From contig CAWUJH010000002.1 of assembly GCA_963922875.1 (NCBI GenBank), forward strand, positions 372,001 to 436,000: a DNA stretch of 64,000 nt, written 5' to 3'. Positions 1-9,047 of the stretch are shown here, in pieces. Position 1 is the first letter of the stretch; every line of letters starts with the position of its first letter. Position numbers and translations under genes: made by a program. The notes under the pieces are model-generated. The model was not told the DNA's origin, ran no database searches, and worked only from the letters and a program-made list of their open reading frames with translations. The stretch is from Ketobacter sp963922875 (GTDB lineage: Bacteria > Pseudomonadota > Gammaproteobacteria > Pseudomonadales > Ketobacteraceae).

Positions 1-74
1 GAGAACATTGTTCGAAGTTAACGCAGGATGCGGATATTGCTTCTGGCGTGGTATTAGCGGAGATAGTGGCCTGA
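1..74 (+). CDS. 3' end of an unidentified gene (partial)
   Basis: An open frame enters from the left edge and ends at a TGA at 72-74, giving 23 C-terminal residues that finish in GVVLAEIVA. The stop lies 18 bases before the ATG of the LRV gene and the strand is the same, so it is probably an upstream member of the same nif-linked operon. Too little is visible to name the product. Confidence 0.5.
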   Translation, partial: EHCSKLTQDADIASGVVLAEIVA

Positions 75-92
75 ACGAGAGGGTCCTCTAAT

Positions 93-866
93 ATGACGGA
101 TTCAAACGATGACAATTTGACGCCCATAGCGGATTGTCGGAGCTGTAGATTTCGACGTTCCTTGTTGCTTAGCGGTCGTTGCATGCCTGGTGATCGTTGT
201 GTCATGGTGGATAGCGGACGTCAGATTGACCGCTTTTTTCGGATGAATCCTGAATTGGCCCCTCAGTATGTGGCGGACGCCTTTTGGGAGCGGCGAGCGA
301 TTACGGCGCGCTATGTTCCCGTGGAACAACTACCGTTGATGATCAACGATCCCGATGAAGCCGTACGGCGGGCCGTAGCTTATCGCTTGCCACGAGAGCG
401 CTTGGTAGAGTTAATAAACGATGAGGATAGGGAAGTCAGAATCACCGTGGCTGACCGCCTGCCACTGGAATCTCTAGAAAAAATGGCTGCAGATCGAGAT
501 TATCTGGTCAGAGCTTATGTGGTGCAGAGGATTCCTGTGGGTCGTTTGTTTCGCTTTATTCGGGATGAAGATCGTCAGGTGCGAAAACTGGTGGCGAGTC
601 GTTTGCCCGAAGAAAGTTTGGGGTTAATGATTTCTGATCCTGAACCAGAAATACGACGTATTGTTGCATCAAGGCTTAAAGGTGATGCTGTGGTACCGTT
701 GTTGCAGGACGCCGACTGGACCGTGCGTCTGGCGGCGGTTTACAATGCTCCCTTGAGTCGTCTTAGTGATATGGAAGATGATGACGATCCTGAGGTTAAA
801 GCCGCCATCGCTGAGCGTTTGGCAAAATGTGAGTCTGAGACTGTGACTGATAAAGAGGGCGAGTAA
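93..866 (+). CDS. 4Fe-4S leucine-rich repeat variant (LRV) protein, nif-linked
   Basis: The 257-residue protein starts with a four-cysteine cluster (C15, C18, C30, C36; CX2C-X11-CX5C), the arrangement that binds the [4Fe-4S] cluster of the Azotobacter vinelandii LRV protein. Residues from about 75 on form helical repeats of roughly 24 residues with the pattern (I/M)xDxDxxVRxxVAxRLP. Length and architecture match AvLRV, which is encoded with nif genes; its exact role is unknown, probably protein binding or electron transfer. The ATG is preceded by a purine-rich GAGAGGG. The stop overlaps the next start (TAATG), so the two genes are probably translationally coupled. Confidence 0.88.
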   Translation: MTDSNDDNLTPIADCRSCRFRRSLLLSGRCMPGDRCVMVDSGRQIDRFFRMNPELAPQYVADAFWERRAITARYVPVEQLPLMINDPDEAVRRAVAYRLPRERLVELINDEDREVRITVADRLPLESLEKMAADRDYLVRAYVVQRIPVGRLFRFIRDEDRQVRKLVASRLPEESLGLMISDPEPEIRRIVASRLKGDAVVPLLQDADWTVRLAAVYNAPLSRLSDMEDDDDPEVKAAIAERLAKCESETVTDKEGE

Positions 867-1219
867 TGGGTGACGCATCGTATCAAATTCCGCAGCACTT
901 AAGAGAGTTTGTGGCGCAGTTTGGCTGGGATCTAGTGGCACGTCAGTTTGCGTCGGCCCACAAATTTCTTTCACCTGGCTTAGCCAACGACTTGTCCAGC
1001 GAACAATTAGAAGTACTGTTTGACGAGTTGATTGCGCACTTCGAGACAGATGACGTTGGTGTTGCGGTAGAGGCCATACAACTGGTGGATGAGGATAATC
1101 AATGGCTTTGGTTGTATGTCCCTTTAGAAGGCGACGGCGAGCTTGAAGCCCTAACCGTAGCGGTAAACTATCTGGATAACCGATATAGTATTGAAGAAAT
1201 TGAATGGGGTCGGTTTTAA
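866..1219 (+). CDS. Small acidic protein of unknown function coupled to LRV
   Basis: The 117-residue product is acidic and soluble, has no signal peptide or cysteine cluster, and contains short Trp-rich stretches (DNQWLWLYVPLEG). I do not recognise the family. Its ATG shares one base with the stop of the LRV gene, so it is very likely in the same operon and may act with the Fe-S repeat protein. It ends three bases before the stop of the convergent pyruvate kinase gene, with no visible terminator hairpin between them. Confidence 0.7.
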   Translation: MGDASYQIPQHLREFVAQFGWDLVARQFASAHKFLSPGLANDLSSEQLEVLFDELIAHFETDDVGVAVEAIQLVDEDNQWLWLYVPLEGDGELEALTVAVNYLDNRYSIEEIEWGRF

Positions 1220-1222
1220 AGT

Positions 1223-3088
1223 TCAAATATTAGCTTCATTTTGCTTTTGGAACACAGATGCGACGGCTAGCCGGCGTAGGGTGGTTTGACGTTTTAAGTA
1301 ATGCGCATCCATCCGCAAAATGATATTTTGGAGCATTTGCACAGTTTCCACAATGTAGGCACCTTTATTGAGCATGGCACACTCAGCAAATACGCTCATT
1401 GCTGCGTCTGACACTTCGGCTCTGGAGGGCAATCCGGTTTTAGCCATAGATTCCAGTATTTGAGTAGCCCAAATGACGGGAATATGGGCCGCTTCGCAAA
1501 GCCAGAGTATTTCTTGTTGTACCTCTGATAGACGTTCAAATCCTATTTCCACGGCCAGATCACCACGGGCAACCATAACGCCCACCGGGCGAGGGTATCG
1601 CAATGCGGCGAGTAAAATTCGGGGCAGGTTTTCGAAAGCTTGGCGGCTTTCGATTTTCAAAACCACACTCATATCTTCCCGCTTATGGGCAGTAAGCTCT
1701 CGGTGTAGACTGTCTACGTCCGATACTTTATTCACAAATGATAGTGCGACAATGTCTGCCAGTTCTACTACGGTGCTGAGATCCAGCTTGTCTTTTGAGG
1801 TGAGCGCCGTGATAGGGAATACAGAGTCTGGAAAATTAATGCCTTTTTCGGCTCGAAGTTTACGGCTGGTGGCCGCAGGATGAGTGATAGAGAGGTGTAT
1901 TGCTTCAGTGCTGATTCGCTCTATAACACCACCGATATGACCGTCGTCTAACCAAACACGATCGTTTGGCTTAGCATGGTAAAATGCTTCAGGTAAAGTG
2001 CAGTGAATATGGGCCGGTGCCATTACTTCACCTTCTGAATCGTACTGTGCAGGCTCGCCCGGAATTGGATGACGTGTGAGTATTAGAATATCTCCCTTTA
2101 CTAAATCGATGGTCGGCGTGCATTCAGGGATATTGGCCACTCTGGTTTCAGTTTTCGTAGGTCTGGATAAAACTAAACGGGTCTCAGGCGTTAAATATGC
2201 GGTATGTTTCAAGCTAAGTACGCAGCCAGTGTCCAGAACCTGGATAACCTTAAAATGTCTACGGCGGTCTCTGGCGTCAGTAAAATTAATTACATCGCTA
2301 TTTCGGCATTGTTGTAGGAATGTTGGGGTTACCTGCAGTACTTTCGAAATACCTTTACCGGGGTCGCAAGGGGCTTCGCTGCTGGTGAGCCAAATTAGAG
2401 CAGGGGAAGTCACGTGTCCAAAATCATCCCGCTTAGGCTTTAATTTTAACACCTGATTTGTGGTGGCCAGTTTGCCGGTACGTAGTTTCGGCCCAGCCAG
2501 ATCCATTTGCACCTTGCAGCGTTTATTTAAATCTTGTTCTGCCTGACGTAAATTTTTCACCATAGCCCGCCAGCGCTGGGAATCGTCGTGGGCACAATTT
2601 ATGCGCATTACGTTCATTCCCGCTGCCAAAAGAGCTTTCACCATTGCAGGATCATCGGCCGCTGTGGTGGGCATGGTTACCATTATCCGGGCGCCCTGAC
2701 CGTGATCGGATCCCAATAATCGTTCAGCATTTTGGCTCAAAACAGCCGGTCCGCTTAAAAAGTCTATGGGAGTGGGTTGATCTTCTACCGGTTCGCCGGT
2801 CAAGTGCTCCAGGCATCTCAGCAGTGCATTTAGATTGCTGAGCGTGCAGGGTTCGATGGCACTTAGGGAAGACAGCCCTTGCTGTCTGAGGCGTTTTTGT
2901 AATGGCCTTATATCCTGTTGGCGGACACCTAAGTAATGTAATAAGTTGCGCGCACTATTATATTGGGGGGTAGGGAAATGGTCACATTCGGCCATAAATC
3001 GTGACTCTAGAGCCAGCGAAGTGCGTCTGAGTTCTATTAATTGTGCTTGGATAGACTTTAGTTCTTCGACGGCGATATTAGAGGGCAT
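1223..3088 (-). CDS. Pyruvate kinase, divergent and probably K+-independent, without C-terminal domain
   Basis: The C-terminal two thirds carry pyruvate-kinase signatures: MDLAGPKLRTG, KIESRQAF (catalytic Lys), ARGDLAVEI (metal Asp/Glu) and ATQILESM followed by PSRAEVSDAA. At 621 residues it is longer than usual (about 470-500) because of a roughly 130-residue N-terminal extension and an enlarged B domain, but it stops about 45 residues after the last catalytic motif, so the regulatory C-terminal domain is missing. At rabbit-muscle positions 113 and 117 it has Leu and Lys, the pattern of K+-independent pyruvate kinases. Expected reaction: PEP + ADP to pyruvate + ATP. It lies divergently next to glgP. 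A related PEP-binding activity cannot be excluded. Confidence 0.8.
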   Translation of the reverse strand: MPSNIAVEELKSIQAQLIELRRTSLALESRFMAECDHFPTPQYNSARNLLHYLGVRQQDIRPLQKRLRQQGLSSLSAIEPCTLSNLNALLRCLEHLTGEPVEDQPTPIDFLSGPAVLSQNAERLLGSDHGQGARIMVTMPTTAADDPAMVKALLAAGMNVMRINCAHDDSQRWRAMVKNLRQAEQDLNKRCKVQMDLAGPKLRTGKLATTNQVLKLKPKRDDFGHVTSPALIWLTSSEAPCDPGKGISKVLQVTPTFLQQCRNSDVINFTDARDRRRHFKVIQVLDTGCVLSLKHTAYLTPETRLVLSRPTKTETRVANIPECTPTIDLVKGDILILTRHPIPGEPAQYDSEGEVMAPAHIHCTLPEAFYHAKPNDRVWLDDGHIGGVIERISTEAIHLSITHPAATSRKLRAEKGINFPDSVFPITALTSKDKLDLSTVVELADIVALSFVNKVSDVDSLHRELTAHKREDMSVVLKIESRQAFENLPRILLAALRYPRPVGVMVARGDLAVEIGFERLSEVQQEILWLCEAAHIPVIWATQILESMAKTGLPSRAEVSDAAMSVFAECAMLNKGAYIVETVQMLQNIILRMDAHYLKRQTTLRRLAVASVFQKQNEANI

Positions 3089-3359
3089 TTACGACATTCC
3101 TTTACACTGGCTACAAAGCTCCGATTTTATGGCCTAAAAGTGGTAAAAACTGTGACAATTTGAAGAAAGTTGGGGCCGCCGCCTCTTTGGGTCTATTGTA
3201 ACCCCTGGTGGAATTGGCATAGTCTATTCCAAACCATGCATTGAGTATTGAATCGTAGCGGTGAATTTGACGAATAATGGATTTTACTTGTCTGCGATAC
3301 GGCAAATGATCCAAACTATATTCAGTTGAACCCCTTCATCTTTTCTTAGGACTGCTGTC

Positions 3360-5915
3360 ATGCCCGGTACCCTATACACCATTGAAGTTAGACCCAGTAT
3401 TCCTCCTGAGCTTAATTTACTCGAAGAGTTTGCCAATAACCTGATTTATAGTTGGGATCGGCAAGTCCGAGGTTTGTTTTTCCGCTTGGATCGAGCATTG
3501 TGGGACGAAGTTCAGCATAACCCTAAACTGTTTCTGAGACGGATAAGCCAAGAAAAGCTACAGCAAGCGGTGGAAGATCCTGTTTATATGCAAGACTATT
3601 CTAAAGTGGTGTCCACCTATAGTAATTATCTGCAAACCCAAATGGTTAAAACCGTACGGGGCTATTTTAAAAAGAGTGATCTTATATCCTATTCTTGTGC
3701 TGAATTTGGCTTGCATGAGAGTGTGCCCATTTATTCCGGTGGTCTGGGTATCTTGGCGGGTGACCACTGCAAAGCAGCCAGTGATATGGGTATACCCTTT
3801 GTGGCGGTGGGTATGTTGTATCGGCAAGGATATTTTACCCAGAAAATCGATAGTGAAGGTAATCAGCAGGTGCAGTATACGCCTTCGCGATTTCAAGATT
3901 TGCCAATTACCAAGGCCAAGGACGAGAACGGTGAGCACATTCAAGTTCGAATTAAGCTGCCTGGAAGGGAAATAGAACTACAAGTTTGGGTGGCTCAAGT
4001 TGGGGTGAACAAGCTGTATCTACTTGATAGCGACCTGAATAGCAACAGTGAAGAAGATCGACGTATAACCTATCAACTTTATGGTGGTGACCGCACCAAT
4101 CGCCTGTTGCAGGAAATGGTTTTAGGTATAGGCGGCTTACGAGCCAAACGCGCGATGGGTTTGAAACCCAATATTTTTCACATTAACGAAGGTCATGCGG
4201 CCTTTCAGATTCTAGAGCGTTGCCGGGAGCTTGTGGCTGAGGGTTTAAATTTCTATTCGGCATTGGAAGCCGTTGCGGCGAATACCGTGTTTACCACTCA
4301 TACCCCTGTTCCCGCAGGTCATGATGTCTTCGACCATCAACTGATAGAGACATATTTTTCGGAGTACGTGCACGAACTGGGTATTGATATGGGAGAACTG
4401 CTCGCTTTGGGTAGTAGTCCTGTGGCTACCTACGGCTTTAATATGACGGCGTTGGCTTTACGAGGCTCGCGTTTTCATAATGGTGTTAGCCGGATTCACG
4501 GAGGTATTGCCAGCGAAATGGAGCACTATATATGGCCGCAGATTGAACCGCACGAGAATCCCATTCGCTATGTCACAAATGGTGTGCATGTGCCAACATT
4601 TTTAGCCAATGAATGGGTCAATACGTTTGATTTATTGTTTGGCAGCAGTTGGCGTAATGAGATGCTAAATCCAGGGTATTGGAAAAAAATTAATGATGTG
4701 CCCTATCATAGTTTTTGGAGTGTACGCCAATCATTGAAAGCCAAAATGTTGGAAGCCGTTTACGAGCGCAGCGTTAATCAGTATCGAAGGAATGGGATTA
4801 GCGAGTCTCAGATACGTCGCTTAACCCAATATATCAATCCTCGTGAAACCGGTATTTTGACCGTAGGGTTTGCTCGCAGGTTCGCCACCTATAAACGAGC
4901 TGCGCTGATTTTTTCTGATCGCCAGCGTTTGGCCCGGCTTCTGAATGACCCAGATCGACCCGTAGTGTTGATCTTTGCAGGGAAGGCGCATCCAAAAGAC
5001 CAACCGGGACAGGATCTCATTCGGCGGATCCATACTTTCGCCCACGACCCTGAATTCGAAGGTCGTATAGTTTTGCTTGAGAATTTTGATATGGCGCTGT
5101 CGAGGAAGCTAGTGACGGGTGTGGATGTATGGTTGAATAACCCCATTTATCCTCTGGAGGCGAGTGGTACCTCCGGTCAGAAAGCGGCGATTAACGGCGT
5201 GTTGAATTTGAGTGTGCTTGATGGCTGGTGGGATGAGGGCTACAACGGTGAAAACGGTTGGGCAATCACACCGCACGGCCCCCACTTTAGTGATGAGTTT
5301 CGTGATCAGGAAGAAGCGAAAGAACTACTGCAACTTTTGGAAAATGAGATAATTCCCCTATATTACAAAAGAGACGGGCATGGTTTTTCTTTCGACTGGA
5401 TAGAAAAAAGCAAAGCAACTATGGAGTCGCTGATTCCTGCCTTTAATGCCCAACGCATGGTGATGGACTACATTCGTGATTTTTATGAACCAGCGATACG
5501 CCACGGTAAACAATTACACGCCAATCAATATGAGCTTGCTACCGCATTGGCAAACTGGAAGCATAAAGTAAAGGTTGCATGGCCTCAGGTTAGTGCGGAA
5601 AGAATCGATAATCCGCCAGAATCCCTCCATCTGGATGAAGGGATTGATATTATGGTTGCCGTGAACCTGGGAGGATTAGCGCCCGAAGATATTACTATCG
5701 ATTGTCTTATTGGCGTATTAGACAGCAATCAGGAGTTCGAACGCAAAACCTGTGTGCCGCTTGAATACAAGCGAATTGATGAGTTCGGTCGAGCGGTTTA
5801 CGCGCTCGGCTTAGTCTTACCACAATCAGGAAATCAGTGTTATAAGCTGAGAGTGTATCCTTATCACAGCGATTTAGGGCAGCGATTTGAGGTTGGTGCA
5901 ATGCTATGGTTATGA
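3360..5915 (+). CDS. glgP: Alpha-glucan (glycogen) phosphorylase, DUF3417-containing type
   Basis: This 851-residue cytosolic enzyme releases glucose 1-phosphate from glycogen or maltodextrins. The PLP-lysine motif is clear near residue 600 (EASGTSGQKAAINGVLNLS), and the N-terminus (LLEEFANNLIYSWD) is the DUF3417 region of the short 'thermophile-type' phosphorylases rather than the muscle/MalP type. An RBS-like AGGA sits 10 bases before the ATG. The stop TGA directly abuts the stop of the convergent malQ gene, leaving no intergenic base. It heads the glycogen island and works with MalQ and GlgB in turnover. Confidence 0.95.
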   Translation: MPGTLYTIEVRPSIPPELNLLEEFANNLIYSWDRQVRGLFFRLDRALWDEVQHNPKLFLRRISQEKLQQAVEDPVYMQDYSKVVSTYSNYLQTQMVKTVRGYFKKSDLISYSCAEFGLHESVPIYSGGLGILAGDHCKAASDMGIPFVAVGMLYRQGYFTQKIDSEGNQQVQYTPSRFQDLPITKAKDENGEHIQVRIKLPGREIELQVWVAQVGVNKLYLLDSDLNSNSEEDRRITYQLYGGDRTNRLLQEMVLGIGGLRAKRAMGLKPNIFHINEGHAAFQILERCRELVAEGLNFYSALEAVAANTVFTTHTPVPAGHDVFDHQLIETYFSEYVHELGIDMGELLALGSSPVATYGFNMTALALRGSRFHNGVSRIHGGIASEMEHYIWPQIEPHENPIRYVTNGVHVPTFLANEWVNTFDLLFGSSWRNEMLNPGYWKKINDVPYHSFWSVRQSLKAKMLEAVYERSVNQYRRNGISESQIRRLTQYINPRETGILTVGFARRFATYKRAALIFSDRQRLARLLNDPDRPVVLIFAGKAHPKDQPGQDLIRRIHTFAHDPEFEGRIVLLENFDMALSRKLVTGVDVWLNNPIYPLEASGTSGQKAAINGVLNLSVLDGWWDEGYNGENGWAITPHGPHFSDEFRDQEEAKELLQLLENEIIPLYYKRDGHGFSFDWIEKSKATMESLIPAFNAQRMVMDYIRDFYEPAIRHGKQLHANQYELATALANWKHKVKVAWPQVSAERIDNPPESLHLDEGIDIMVAVNLGGLAPEDITIDCLIGVLDSNQEFERKTCVPLEYKRIDEFGRAVYALGLVLPQSGNQCYKLRVYPYHSDLGQRFEVGAMLWL

Positions 5916-7346
5916 TCAGCGATTATAGAGATCTGTCAGCGCTTTAACTTTGGCGGCCAAATCCTCGGGGAATTGGTCCCATTGAAATTGCCATTGCCAA
6001 TTTCCGTCAATCGTTCCAGGAGTATTCATGCGATGAGCCTCGTCGAGCATCAATAGGTCTTGCAGTGGCATCATCGCCCAACGAGCAGGTGATGCCATGG
6101 CTAATTTGATCAGCGGCCAGGGCATGGGCTCGCTTGGCCAGGCCAGATAATCATTGAGTTTTTTTGCCACGGCCGGTGATAAATGCTTAAACCAGCCTAA
6201 GGTTGTATTGTTATCATGCGTTCCCGTATAAATAACAGTATCCAGAGTATGATTGTGGGGTAGATAGGGATTTTTATTGTCACTGTCGAAAGCGAATTGC
6301 AGAATTCGCATACCGGGCAATTGAAAATGTTGCCTTAATAGGGTGACATCTTCAGTAATGATTCCTAAATCTTCAGCCACCAAGGGTAAATCTTTGCGTT
6401 GCTTTAGCACCGCTTGTAGCAACGCTTCGCCGGGCGAATTTACCCAGTGGCCGTTGATGGCTGTGGGTTCATGGTCCGGTATCTCCCAGCAAGCAGCAAA
6501 GCCACGAAAGTGGTCAATTCTGACAGCGTCATAGAGTTCCAGAGCGTGATTGATACGCTGGCACCACCAGTCAAATTGAGTATTAATATGGTACTCCCAC
6601 TGGTACAAAGGATTACCCCAGCGCTGACCCTTTGATGAAAAATAATCTGGTGGTACTCCTGCCACTACAGCAGCACTGGCATCCGCCTTGAGTTTAAATA
6701 GCTCGCGGTGGCACCAGACATCTGCACTATCGAGGGACACAAAGAACGGCACATCACCGAAGAGCATAACATCAGCTTTGTTCGCGTACTCTTTAATTGC
6801 TTGCCACTGGAGGGAAAAAATAAATTGACTAAATTGGTGAAATTGAAATTCTTCAAGATGTGTCTTTTTGAAGTTTTGTAGATCCTCTGGGTCACGCTTG
6901 CGTAACGGCAATGGCCAGTGTTGCCATGGCAGATTGTAGTGCTCATGAATTGTGGCGAAAAGGCAGAAGTCTTCCAGCCAGCTAGACTTATGGATAAAGT
7001 CTGACAGGCCTTTTTGTAGTTTATGTTGAGGTTGCGACTTGAACCAAAAAAATTGATCCAACAGCGTTTGTTCACCTTCCGTAAGCTCAGGAAAACCCAA
7101 GGATGTCATTTGGGGTATATCAATCAGGTCTATATTACCGGCAAAAGCTGAAAAGCTGTTATAGGGTGATCCGTCCAATACCGGTGTTAGTGGCAAGCAT
7201 TGCCACACCCTAAGCCCTGCTTGTTGTAGCCAGTCCACCCAATAATAGGCCTGATTGCCTAAGCGACCGTGGCCTTTGCTATTGGGTAGTGACGTTGGGT
7301 GCAAGATTACACCCGCTCGACGCTGAAAAAGGATACCCTGTGTCAT
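5916..7346 (-). CDS. malQ: 4-alpha-glucanotransferase (amylomaltase, GH77)
   Basis: The 476-residue protein matches amylomaltase from end to end: N-terminal RRAGVILHPTSLPN, the nucleophile region AVRIDHFRGFA, the general-acid region LVAEDLGIIT and YTGTHDNNT near the C-terminus. It transfers glucan segments between maltodextrins, converting short chains left by phosphorylase into usable substrates. It is slightly short for the family (about 500). It is last in a minus-strand unit glgC-GH57-malQ, with its ATG 3 bases after the GH57 stop, implying co-transcription. Confidence 0.95.
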   Translation of the reverse strand: MTQGILFQRRAGVILHPTSLPNSKGHGRLGNQAYYWVDWLQQAGLRVWQCLPLTPVLDGSPYNSFSAFAGNIDLIDIPQMTSLGFPELTEGEQTLLDQFFWFKSQPQHKLQKGLSDFIHKSSWLEDFCLFATIHEHYNLPWQHWPLPLRKRDPEDLQNFKKTHLEEFQFHQFSQFIFSLQWQAIKEYANKADVMLFGDVPFFVSLDSADVWCHRELFKLKADASAAVVAGVPPDYFSSKGQRWGNPLYQWEYHINTQFDWWCQRINHALELYDAVRIDHFRGFAACWEIPDHEPTAINGHWVNSPGEALLQAVLKQRKDLPLVAEDLGIITEDVTLLRQHFQLPGMRILQFAFDSDNKNPYLPHNHTLDTVIYTGTHDNNTTLGWFKHLSPAVAKKLNDYLAWPSEPMPWPLIKLAMASPARWAMMPLQDLLMLDEAHRMNTPGTIDGNWQWQFQWDQFPEDLAAKVKALTDLYNR

Positions 7347-7349
7347 GGT

Positions 7350-9047
7350 TCAACCTTGACCGCGTCGCATAACACCTGAATTTTCCGGTGTGCCTTCCCC
7401 TTGACTTATGACCTGTTCCAGTGCGGGAGGGCAAGGCTCCCCAAGGAAGCGGTAAAGGTTTTTCAGGTGAGTGCGATAGAGGTGGTCGAAATCAGCCACG
7501 GGTTCGGCTGGATTATAGTCACCGAACCACCAGAACCAATCAGAGCCTTCGCATATGGCCAGTTGCTCTTCTGCTTTGGCGCTTAGCTCATGATTAAGTG
7601 TGTTGCTGGCCATAACGCGGTCAAAATCCGCCTTGGCCTGGCACAAAAGATCCCAGGCTCTGTTTTTTGCCACGTCGCCAATCCAGGTTGAAAAAGTGCC
7701 ATAAACCCAACTACCCGATATAAGTTTTGGCAGAATTGTGGGCCGCTGATGTTTCTTAATATAGTTTTGAAACGTGGTTAGATTAATATCCGGATGACTG
7801 GCCAGGGATTGATACAACTTCTTCAAAAAGTTGTATCCATTATTGGCATAATATTCCCAACAATTTTCACCATCCAGGATAATAGGAATTATCGTATCCT
7901 CAGAATAGTTACAGGCGGAGCGAATATTTTCAATATGGTGGATCATATTATTCACAGCATCAGTTTCATTCCAATTGGAATAGGTAAAGCCAATCAGATC
8001 CGATAAGTTATCGTCGCGAAAAAAACAGGCGAGGGGGTTGTCTTTTACTTGGAAATTATGATGAATACACACATGCTCCATTTGACTGGCACTAAGGGTG
8101 TTGTGCAACACAGAGCCGCCAGTGGCGGCCCATAAAAAGCCTTGTTCATTCAACAGTTCAAGGGTTTTTTCACAAACACCTCCCTCAGAGGGCCAGCAAC
8201 CTACCGGGCGAAAACCAAAGTGAGATTCAAATTTTTTCAGGCTACGTACAATATGTCGGTTGGCTCTTTCCTTGCCGCCGGGATAGTGTTGGTGAGCGGG
8301 AAGAGGGGCCTTTGGCATAGCCTCAGATGCTGTTTTAAAATCCAGTAACAGTGGAATTATTGGGTGCTTGTCGGGGGTTACGCTCAGTTCCATTTGGCCA
8401 CTTTCCGCAAGATGACGGTATCTTGGTACCACCGAGCGCAATAGCTCGTTAATAACGGCCAACAGTTCACGCCGATCAAGAGTAGAATATTCTCGCTCCT
8501 TGGCGATTAAACGCTGCACAATAGGATTCTTAGCGCGGACTGTTTCTCCCATCCACACCAGGTGGTACCACACTAATAAATCGAAAAAATAACGCTCATC
8601 CAGGTAGTTAACATAACGCGGATTTTTTAGTGCCTGTTGGGCTAGAACCACCAACTCAGAATAAGGCTTGAAACGATTAATTAAGCGCTTTTCGTTGGCG
8701 CGAACACACTGTTTAAGGATGGCTTGCCGAATCGTTGATGTTGGGCCGATGGTAGGAGCGGCCAATGCCCCTAGTAATTTGTCGTTGAAGGGTTCACCGT
8801 GCTGAAAATAGCTATCGAATTGGCGAATGTAGTCGCTGATTTGATCCAATAATATTGGTGAAAAGTTTACTACCACTCGGCTTTGTGGCACTTCTTCAAC
8901 TACCGCAGCCATATCAGCGTAATCTTTTATGGCATGAAGATAGGTCCAGGGTAAATGAAACTCGTGAGTGAATTGATCTTGGTATTGTGGCTGGTGCATA
9001 TGCCAACACACCACGACGTTAACAGCTGGCTTTTTTTCATGCGACAT
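7350..9047 (-). CDS. GH57 family alpha-glucan hydrolase/transferase
   Basis: This 565-residue protein carries the GH57 conserved regions in order: HMHQPQYQD near the N-terminus, GCWPSEGGV near residue 285 (its Glu is the expected nucleophile) and ILDGENCWEYY near residue 395 (its Asp is the expected acid/base). There is no signal peptide, so it acts in the cytoplasm. Placed between glgC and malQ it probably trims or rearranges glycogen-type glucans. GH57 includes amylases, branching enzymes and 4-alpha-glucanotransferases, and the exact activity cannot be read from motifs alone. Its start overlaps the 3' end of glgC by 11 bases. Confidence 0.85.
   Translation of the reverse strand: MSHEKKPAVNVVVCWHMHQPQYQDQFTHEFHLPWTYLHAIKDYADMAAVVEEVPQSRVVVNFSPILLDQISDYIRQFDSYFQHGEPFNDKLLGALAAPTIGPTSTIRQAILKQCVRANEKRLINRFKPYSELVVLAQQALKNPRYVNYLDERYFFDLLVWYHLVWMGETVRAKNPIVQRLIAKEREYSTLDRRELLAVINELLRSVVPRYRHLAESGQMELSVTPDKHPIIPLLLDFKTASEAMPKAPLPAHQHYPGGKERANRHIVRSLKKFESHFGFRPVGCWPSEGGVCEKTLELLNEQGFLWAATGGSVLHNTLSASQMEHVCIHHNFQVKDNPLACFFRDDNLSDLIGFTYSNWNETDAVNNMIHHIENIRSACNYSEDTIIPIILDGENCWEYYANNGYNFLKKLYQSLASHPDINLTTFQNYIKKHQRPTILPKLISGSWVYGTFSTWIGDVAKNRAWDLLCQAKADFDRVMASNTLNHELSAKAEEQLAICEGSDWFWWFGDYNPAEPVADFDHLYRTHLKNLYRFLGEPCPPALEQVISQGEGTPENSGVMRRGQG

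Noticed and set aside
669..1226. 185-codon minus-strand frame over the LRV and coupled genes
   Set aside because: It is antisense to two well-supported coding genes and lacks a recognisable protein pattern.
3111..3314. 67-codon minus-strand frame between the pyruvate kinase gene and glgP
   Set aside because: It starts with TTG without a ribosome site, resembles no family and lies where the glgP promoter should be.
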